Shown here piece by piece: positions 56,395 through 64,000 of a DNA stretch of 64,000 bases. The stretch spans positions 248,001 through 312,000 of the forward strand of contig JAGTXX020000010.1 of NCBI GenBank assembly GCA_019044685.2. The letters are read 5' to 3'. The notes beneath the pieces were generated by a model. The model was not told the origin of the DNA. It saw only the letters and a list, made by a program, of their open reading frames with translations, and did no database searches. The first letter of the stretch is position 1. Each line of letters opens with the position of its first letter. Position numbers and translations under genes: made by a program. The stretch comes from Nannochloris sp. 'desiccata' (lineage: Eukaryota > Chlorophyta > Trebouxiophyceae > Chlorellales > Chlorellaceae).

Positions 56395-59032
56395 CCAATG
56401 ATAGACGTGACGCAAATATAGATGAATACTTGATACAGTTCGCGGAGGCAGCACAGCACACGGTTACCATAAATAAATCGCACGCAGAAGATCATCAATC
56501 GAGAGTTGAGCAAGCCTTCGAAAATGCTTGCAGGGACCACCCTTGTTGCCTTCTCACCAATTGTGGTGAAGGAGAAAATTGTTTATTATCGGGCGGGCAT
56601 AATGTAGTTATTGTCGTGGATTTTGACCATCACTGCGCTTTAAAGATTCCAGTTTACCAATGCCGCCAATGCAAAATGAGAGTCACTGTTCACCCCTACG
56701 CAGTGGACTGTGTTCCTACTACTGCAACTGAGCACTGTCAAACATGGATAAGGAGATCTGTAGTGCATTTTTTCCGGGATCTGCATAAGAACAATGGCCT
56801 ATCTGCTAATGGTAAGCTTCTTACCCTAAATAACCCTTCCGTAATCCAACGCCCCCACCTTGTTGGAGATTAACTTTTTATTTGCTGATTATTTTAAAAT
56901 GACTGAGCTTTACTTTACATTACCCTATCCTAAGCATTTTTCATTCAATCCATGCAGCGTTTGTTCATGCTCTGAGTAACAGCGATAGGAGATTTGACCC
57001 TCAAGGTAGTACATTCACGGCCGACGACGGATCCCTCATTTCTTGCACCCTCAAGCCAGCACAGCTCATAACTGCCGATTTGGAGGCTTGGAAAGTAGAA
57101 CACAAGGCCCATGAAATGAAATTAGTTGGTCAAGACCCGTTTGCGTACTGCCCAACTTGTTCCAAGAGCAATAGAGAAGCATTAACTGATGGTGAGTGTT
57201 TCTGCAAACATTTAACTAGTCTACATTGAACTGCAATTCAGCTGTCCACGTGTTCTTCCAACCCTATAAACATAATAACATGCAGTTAATATATATTGGT
57301 CGTTTACTTCTCTTCCTTGATCGCCCTTTTTCTTTTTGTAGGCACCCCTGTTCCACCTGTCCGCCTGAGCGTCATGACAGATGCTATGAATGCTGCTGAT
57401 AGGTTCGCCGCTGCTGGGAGAAGGCAAAATGGCATTAAGCCTACGACGTCCTTGTTTTTGGGGGAGGCTGCTCAGCAGATTATGGATGAAACCGAGTCTG
57501 GTGCTCTGGCTAAAAATGCTGAAAGAGGTGCTAAAGCCGCTGCCGCTGCTGCTGCTGGAGAGGAGGGGCCATGTACTACAGCGCTCCACTGCAACAGAGA
57601 ATCCATAAAACAGAAGCGCGGTGAAATGGACATCGTGGGAACTGTAGCTATCGTATGCCCTCACATATTTCCTGGCTTGGGGTGTTGTATTCCAATGACA
57701 ACGCCCGAGAACCACCACTACTATGATGTACTTCTGGAATACTTATTACGTACCAGACCCGATACCAAGGATGTGTACCTGGACTTGATGTGCCGCTATC
57801 GTGGACGTTTCAAGGCATTGATTGATAAATTAAGTAAGGAAGACATCTTCCCAATTTCTGCTGACGACATTAACATGTTGTTACCTATGATGCATGCTTT
57901 TGACCATAATCATGCATGTCAGCTAGTGTATAGTGCACTTTATGCAGCAGGAGTTGGTAGAAGGGTTGGGGAACAAACTGAAGTTCTGTGGTCAGAAATT
58001 AAGCCTTTTTTCAAGATTGCCAGGTACATGACGCGTGCTCATTGGTGGGATAATTACAACTGTCTTCTTTGGTTGCTCTCTCTGCGCAAGCAGGAGCGTT
58101 TCCCTGCCATGCTGGCAGATCGAATAGCAAGAATAGACACAAAAGTTGGTGAGTATTTCGCATCTTTGCCGTTTCTGATGTGCTTTTAGATTTTCTGCTG
58201 CCGTCAGGTTTTTTATTTTATTTTTTTGTTGATTTTGCTTTTCTGACTTTCTTCCTCCACACTTGCTGTCTCATGCAGACGAATTTAAAAATGATATCTT
58301 TAACTTGAAAGCTGAGCAGCAACCCATGGGGTTAAAGACCTTGAGGCTGCTTTGCCATTCTTGGACTCCTCCACTACGGCCCCTGCTGCTGCTTTGAGTG
58401 TCGGTGCAAAATATGTTGAAGTGCTGCTGAAGCTGCGTTCATTGGATAATATGGATGAAGATAAAGGTATGTATCCACTGTTGATGCCCAGGAACACAGA
58501 TATACATGCGCATGGTGCTGTCACTGACGATACTAAAAAGCAGAGATTGAAGCGTCTCAAGGCAACATATCAGGCACAGCTAGGCTTGCCGCTTGGGACA
58601 GATTGGGCAGTGGATAGCCAAGAGTACAGGGTTGCCTTACAAGAGCTAAGCAAGCATTTTATGCAAGAATATGCTCTCCTCGTTGAAAATCAGGTATTCA
58701 AAAGAGCGGTATTGATAAAAAATATGCCTCGTGTTGAGAGCGGTCACAATGCCAAAAAAGCTAATGTCCGTTTAACTAGTATGGGAAAGAACATTGGAGA
58801 ATTGTTGAAGTTTTATTTTACTTGGGAAGCCTATGGAACTGACACACCGAGAACCACTTTGACGGCTCAGCGGTTAGAGGATGCTTTTAACCGCAATTTC
58901 CCATGGAACCGGCCGGAGGGAGATGGTGGCACCTTGCCGGCAGGGGCCAATGGCAGCGAGTCTGCCCAAAGACACTTTGCCCTGCGCTACCACGCCGCCA
59001 AAATCAATTGCAGCGTACAGTGGAAGAGGTAG
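56325..59032 (+). CDS. KDZ (Kyakuja-Dileera-Zisupton) family transposase
   Basis: Proposed exons 56325-56811, 56958-57191, 57342-58148 and 58320-59032 (746 aa). A Cys-rich N-terminal region (YQCRQCKMRVTVHPYAVDCV) corresponds to the CxC zinc domain of KDZ proteins. The catalytic core has MDIVGTVAIVCPHIFPG, then VYLDLMCRY, then LPMMHAFDHNHACQLVYSAL and GVGRRVGEQTEVLWSEIKPF followed by ARYMTRAHWWDN, the usual DDE-type KDZ signature with candidate acids D, D and E. The last intron can use an acceptor at 58317-58319; a nearer one at 58276-58278 breaks the frame. After the stop at 59030-59032 an open coiled-coil-like frame (VEEVEMLKKEVVRLFNWCEE) continues in another phase to 59307, suggesting a C-terminal frameshift. 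The first ~23 codons come from left-arm antisense sequence. Confidence 0.75.
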
Positions 59033-62000
59033 AGATGTTAAAGAAGGAAGTTGTGCGTCTTTTTAATTGGTGCGAGGAGAGGCGAGAGTTGGTCGCCTCT
59101 AAACTGGAGTGGTTTACATCTAAAATAGATGCAAAGAACGAAGCCAACAGGTCGGATACTGTCCCAGTCAAGGATAAATATGAAAATAACAGAATGATCC
59201 GTATTATGAAAGGGAAATTGGCTGTGCATTCGATTGAGCAAAGCCGCTTAATGTGTATTCATAATGAGACGACAGAGCGGTTAAAATGCAAACTGTCTCC
59301 TGTGTAACTATTTTTTCTTGCTTGATTTTCCTTTTAATGACTATTAACTTGTCTTTAGACTTGTAATACTTGAATAAATCACTTGGATACTTGAAATTAA
59401 ATACTTTACGTGACAAATGCAGATTTGCAAGGCGAAACAAAAGCAAATGTAGCTACTCACCAGCGGACGTGAGTCATTTCTGAGTTTCTCAAACATATTT
59501 CACTATTCTTTGACTTTACAGTGCTATAAAGCTACTTTAACGGTGCTAAAATCCCTCTTGATAAATTGAAAACCTTAATTTAATGGTTATAAATAGAATT
59601 TCAATATGTTAAGAGGCAAAAGTTTCCTGGAAAGCTAAATGGAGGTCTGCTTTGAAATTTTTAAAGCTGGGAAGATAGCTTGGACTCTTGTGGTTCGCGA
59701 TCCACATGTCTACCCTATCCGCCAAAGCGTGCACTTGAGCCTCTTCCACCCCAGGTCTAAATTTGAATTCATTTTCGCTGGTATTCTCCATGAAAGCATT
59801 TTTGAATTTAGATATCCAACTCAACAATTCAACTCCCGTCTGGCCATGCCCAGGGGCGCCAAAGCAACCAATCGCATTCTTCTCTTGAGCTTTAGCTGCT
59901 TCCTCTTCTTCTTCTTTTTTATTAGCCTCTGCAGCTTCCTTGACGTGTGGGAAACCTGCAAGAGACAAGTGAAGGTACAATGAAGGTACAAATAATAGTT
60001 AGCAAAAGAAGGAGCGATGGGAAGAGAAAAGAAACAGCAAGTGTTGCCTGGAGTACTCACTAGCAGTGCCTTCATTACCAAAGAAGCTTTCCACCTTAGT
60101 GGTGATTGTTTGATCGGTATGCAGCACGCGTTTGATACGGGCAAGATGCTCAGGATCGGTAGCGTAGGCATTGAACATCTTGGTTCGGGCGAGGAGCCGG
60201 TACCCTGAGGCGTTTTTTGTTGCTTTAGACTTCTCCTCGTGCGCCTCTAGAATAAATTTCTTCAATTGTTCATTCTGCAGGCAAAAAGAAGGGAATACCA
60301 TGAATGAGTAACTCTGTTGAAAAGAAAGAAATGTTTCAAAGCAACAACCAACTTATCATGAGCATGAGTGCGGGATGGGAGAGATTAGGTGGAAAATAAA
60401 AATCAATAAAAATAGCTGGAAACGTGCACCAGGCCAGGCGATAGATAGTAAAAGGTAGTAGTAACAAAAAACGAAGCTGAAAACGGGCAAAAAGCAAATA
60501 CCGAGGTAGAGCGAGAAAAGAGCATCCCGCCGCCACCACCACTATTTGACTAAAACAGCCTAGAAAGGAAAAAACAACAAGACAGGCAAACTCAGCACCC
60601 TCGAAAACCCCTAGGCACCAAGTTTCAGGGGAAATTATGATCTTCAATTTTAACACCACCACCCTTCCGAGCCTCTCAAAGGGGGGTGGAGCGGGGGATG
60701 GGAGAGATTAGGTGGAAAATAAAAATCAATAAAAATAGCTGGAAACGTGCACCAAGCCAGGAAATAGATAGTAAAAGGTAGTAGTAACAAAAAACGAAGC
60801 TGAAAACGGGCAAAAAGCAAATACCGAGGTAGAGCGAGAAAAGAGCATCCCGCCGCCACCACCACTATTTGACTAAAACAGCCTAGAAAGGAAAAAACAA
60901 CAAGACAGGCAAACTCAGCACCCTCGAAAACCCCTAGGCACCAAGTTTCAGGGGAAATTATGATCTTCAATTTTAACACCACCACCCTTCCGAGCCTCTC
61001 AAAGGGGGGTGGAGCGGGGGATGGGAGAGATTAGGTGGAAAATAAAAATCAATAAAAATAGCTGGAAACGTGCACCAGGCCAGGAAATAGGTAGTACAGC
61101 CTATGTAACGAAACACAACAACAACAACAAAAAGGAAATACTAAGAATTCATACCTCTTCATCGGTCAATTTTTCTTTCCTCGTGGTTGGCGCAGGAACC
61201 CTACACAAAAAAAAGAAATTAATTAGAGAAGACTAAATTAGAGATGCTACAGCCATGTACAGCTAGTGCAATAGCCAACATACAATAAAATCAAAGGCAT
61301 ACAATACTTTTCCTACTTTTGCTTCTTAGCAATGGGTTGCTCTTCAACTTCAGCGGCGAAATCATTGTACCTACTGTTTGGCCTGCAGAAATTAATTTAA
61401 ATAGAAAAGTGCATTAGTAATGAAAGTTGAAAGGCATAATAAAACAAATCTCTGCAATACATTAAAAATTTAATGTGAACAACTTACTTTTGTTCTCGTC
61501 CAGCCCTGGTTGTTGCAACAGGGGCACTTGGACCAGGCACAGCAGGGGCAGCGGCGACTGCTGGCTCTTGTAACCCAGCTGCTTCAGCCATTTCTGGCGC
61601 AGCAACGCTAGCAATACCCACAGTAGTAATCACAGTGGCAGAAGATGGATTTGCTAGGAGCATACTCTCTGTACCTGGATGCTCTCCGGCCTCAGCAACT
61701 GGCCCAGTTGCTGTAGGCTGAGCTGCCACGGCATTGGCGTCTTTCTCGGCAACATCTCCAACTGCTGCTGCAGCAACAATTTCGTGTCCAGTTTGCCCCC
61801 CATTCAAAAGCTCCGAGGGAATGTTTCCAGCTGAATCCGGTTGTTGTTCACCTAGAGCATCAGCTTCTTCACCAGATTGGAGGTCCAGCTGTGGTGCCTG
61901 GCCCCTGCGGGGGCGAGGACCTCTTACCGGAGAAGTTGCACAATCTCCTTCTTCCTCTGCAACATAGAATAGTAAAATTATGCATTAAGTTTCCAAGAAA

Positions 62001-62941
62001 TCACAACAAAACAAATAAACGAATACGTTACTGTGTGATAGTAGTGCACGAGCTATGATAAATTAGGTACATACCTCCATCAATACCAGTTTTCTCGCCG
62101 CCATCAGCTGAAAATAACAAGTCTTCTTCTCCTTGCATTCTTGATGCGACTGGACGACCGGCTTGATTAGAAGAAACAGGAAGCTTCCTTCTGTTCTTTA
62201 ACTTTGCTTTTTTCTCTGCACATTGGGGCACTGGGACGAGTTAACAACTGGGAGCAGCGGAGATCAAGATCAATGCAGGAAGTGTTTGAATAGTGGTGCA
62301 CCTCTCTTTTTCCTCAATTTCTGCAGTATGCCGGAAAATAGCTCATACTGTTTGCGGGAGAATATCCCTTCTTCCACAGCCAAGCTGAGGGCCTTGCTGT
62401 GGTCCTCTGGATCGCAATTCGAGCCATCAGGAACGATGAACTGTGCACTTGGATTGCGATCTTTTTCACGGAAGGATTCCTGAATAAAATCCCTCAAAGC
62501 AATTTCCCACACAGGATCGTTGCTGATCTGACGGAGATCGGCTACATGCCAATGAGCAGCTCGAAAAGCACTCCCAACCATGAAAACCATGTTGCAGTTT
62601 CTATAATTCTTAGCAAAGTCCCTTGCTCGGTTGCGCAACCTGATGGCCTTCTTGTATATGATCTGAGAAAGAGGAACCCCTGTCGATTTTGCTTCCTCTT
62701 CGGCATCAGGCTCTTCTTCATCCTCAACTTCTTGTTCAATCCTCCTAATTTGCTCTTCTGTTAATTCCGCCATCTCCAGCGCTGCAAGGCTATCCATTAT
62801 GTTTAGAAATGTATTTTAAAAGGTTATATGCAAAAAACTGTGCGTAAAATGGCTGTTCCTGGCTTAAAGGCTTTTCCGAGTTTCTAAAATGGCTATTCTC
62901 GATAGCCGGGAAGCGGCTATTCTAATCGGGTGACTTACCTG
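57807..62941. repeat. right arm of the KDZ palindrome (5,135 bp)
   Basis: Inverted copy of 51260-56394. It includes the 3' half of the transposase gene and the right-arm passenger gene, and ends in the CTTACCTG terminus followed by the target duplication TCAGCTC. Confidence 0.9.
59609..62797 (-). CDS. KDZ passenger gene, right-arm copy, seven exons
   Basis: Mirror copy of the left-arm gene: exons 62797-62302, 62215-62075, 61956-61488, 61382-61317, 61200-61155, 60274-60061 and 59955-59609. The predicted 592-aa product is the same where I compared it. It converges on the transposase gene, with about 300 bp between 59307 and 59609. Two identical complete copies in head-to-head arms mean the element expresses a doubled dose if both are active. 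Confidence 0.7.
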
Positions 62942-63330
62942 TCAGCTCGAAGAAGCTCTGCCGGGAACCGATAAAGCTCTCCTGTGTTGAATTCGATTTC
63001 TAAAGCCTGGAAATAATACACTATTTAGAGTTAGATATTGTGTATATGTAAAGGATCAGTGTGGATTCATATCACTGTCTAGATTACGTTGCTTGTAAAG
63101 TGGCGGGGCGGCCAACGGCAGCGGCAACATCCCGAAATGAGGTGTTAAAAATTGGATAGTCCACGATGTTAAACTGAAGTGTGCAATATATCCAAGCGTA
63201 CCTTCGCTTTATTATCCAAGGTAACTGCAGTCGCCCATACGTTGGTTTGAGAGCTTAGATTTGATCTGAATTGTGTCACAAGGTGGGTAATGACTTTCAA
63301 GTCTTTGGCTCTAACCAGCGCTCTTTGCAT
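62942..63330 (-). pseudogene. DUF971 inverse copy, 5' part
   Basis: Exon 1 is 63330-63202 (MQRALVRAKDLKVITHLVTQ...) and the start of exon 2 is 63006-62942, interrupted by the KDZ insertion after the ELLRAE region. The intron donor here is GTACGC where the other copies have GTAAGC. The linker to E6 (63331-63460) matches the short form found upstream of copies 2 and 3. Confidence 0.85.
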
Positions 63331-63460
63331 GTTCCGATGAGTCAGGAAAATATTTTCAGATTTTAACGTCTATTTTGCAGAGCTTCTAGGATGCTTTGTC
63401 AACGACCTGCCTCTCAGATCTCTGAAACGAGAAACGACCTGCAAATTTCACTATTGCTAG

Positions 63461-64000
63461 CTTGAGAGACAAAAATAAATTGGTGAGAGAGACTGCCAAA
63501 AGGCCTCGTTTAGCCCCTCTGTACAATTGGGGCTAAAAACCTGCCCAGAGAGACAATTTTGTGGCGCTCTATCTGAAGCTGATTCTGAGGATTGATCAGC
63601 GATCAGGAAGACCTCTTCTTTAAAAAAACAAGAGAGGCGCTTGCCATCAGAGCCAGAGATGAGTGTTTACTATTCTTTTTAGACAGGGCAGCTCTTTATA
63701 TGGCTTTCTAGCCTGCCCCGAGTATTTCCCCGACTGCTTGCCCGACCATCTGCCCCGGCTTTTTGCTCGAGCTTCTATGAAGCAGTGTACATTTTTAAGG
63801 CAACTGAAGAGCTCAGCCGATGCGTATATGCTCGTGGAGCTCCAATGGCGAGAGCAGGCGCGCGCGCTGTCCCTGATGTTTTCCTATGCCCCTTTGCCGC
63901 CCCGGGCAGGCGGTGCTTTTGCCGGAGAGTTTCAAGGAGACTACCACGGGGCGATGCTTGCAACTAGAAGACGCGCAGACCCTATCTGAGGATGACACAG
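63461..64000 (-). mobile_element. element E, inverse copy E6 (partial, runs off the window)
   Basis: Starts with CTTGAGAGACAAAAATAAAT and follows E5 (from 46085) with hardly a change over the 540 bp visible, including the hairpin (63509-63537) and the inverse TATA. It shows that the inverse array continues beyond the window with the same E-DUF971-E spacing. Confidence 0.8.

Larger units (their letters stand above)
51213..62941. mobile_element. palindromic KDZ-family DNA transposon (11.7 kb)
   Basis: Left terminus CAGGTAAGTCACCCG at 51213, right terminus its reverse complement ending at 62941, flanked by a 7-bp direct repeat TCAGCTC (51206-51212 and 62942-62948). Two arms (51260-56394 and 57807-62941) are inverted copies; every coding coordinate I compared sums to 114201, so there is no net indel, and I found one mismatch (55732 against 58469). 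The unique centre is 56395-57806. A KDZ transposase gene occupies the centre and right arm, and each arm has a complete passenger gene. Subterminal ATAGCCG-CTTCC-CGGCTAT hairpins resemble transposase sites. KDZ elements normally make 8-bp duplications; 7 is what I see. Confidence 0.8.

Noticed and set aside
58279..58352. Frameshift in the KDZ transposase at the G4 run (58328-58331)
   Set aside because: Using the acceptor at 58317-58319 (exon from 58320) keeps the frame open, so a frameshift is not required here.
1..64000. tRNA, rRNA or LTR-retrotransposon features
   Set aside because: I looked for tRNA-like cloverleaf patterns, rRNA blocks, reverse transcriptase and integrase motifs by eye and saw none; a tRNAscan or RepeatMasker run would be decisive.

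Overview
The window is nuclear DNA from a eukaryote that metabolises starch, most likely a unicellular alga. The evidence is a plastid/starch-type phosphoglucan water dikinase with a CBM20 domain, an organelle-type CutA, an exosome subunit, a RAVE/DMXL-like V-ATPase regulator, spliceosomal introns of about 80-200 nt (GT-AG, and probably one GC-AG) and TATA-box promoters. I cannot name the species. Large families of archaeal-type ATPases are known from the red alga Galdieria, but that alone does not place this genome.

Host blocks. Bases 1-5857 hold the end of a coiled-coil gene, CutA and the glucan dikinase. Bases 31.4-46.1 kb hold a disordered nuclear-type protein, a tandem cytochrome-b5/MAPR protein, an exosome MTR3 subunit and a four-exon RAVE/DMXL-like gene of about 2858 aa. 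All are intron-poor and ordinary.

Accessory blocks. Bases 5.86-31.36 kb and 46.08-64.0 kb consist of copies of a repeated element, here called E. Four copies lie in + orientation (E1-E4) and at least two in inverse orientation (E5, and E6, cut by the window end). A standard E is about 4.77 kb and is bounded by GAGAGAC-rich inverted termini. It carries (i) a four-exon gene for an archaeal-type/STAND-like P-loop ATPase, whose Walker B motif appears only after splicing, and (ii) a divergently oriented intronless gene for a protein resembling the DUF5871/ssDNA-binding proteins of nucleocytoplasmic large DNA viruses. E4 is a long form (about 8.4 kb). Its left half is standard, but its right half is diverged and adds a Crypton-like tyrosine recombinase gene, making it a candidate autonomous relative. 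Between successive E copies lies a small two-exon DUF971 gene, so the array reads E-DUF971-E-DUF971-E-DUF971-E. Two of the DUF971 copies are inactivated by a 69-bp micro-inversion.

Nested insertion. The inverse-oriented DUF971 copy is split by an 11.7-kb palindromic transposon (51213-62941). It has 5,135-bp arms that appear nearly identical, a 1.4-kb unique centre, CAGGTAAG termini and a 7-bp target duplication. Its centre plus right arm encode a KDZ (Kyakuja-Dileera-Zisupton) family transposase. Each arm carries a complete seven-exon passenger gene of unknown function, and the left arm has a 5'-truncated antisense copy of the transposase.

How the parts may work together (inference). In E, the ATPase, the SSB-like protein and, in E4, a tyrosine recombinase look like the replication and integration kit of a mobile or virus-derived element that has been amplified with a neighbouring host gene. 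The KDZ element is an independent later insertion into that array.
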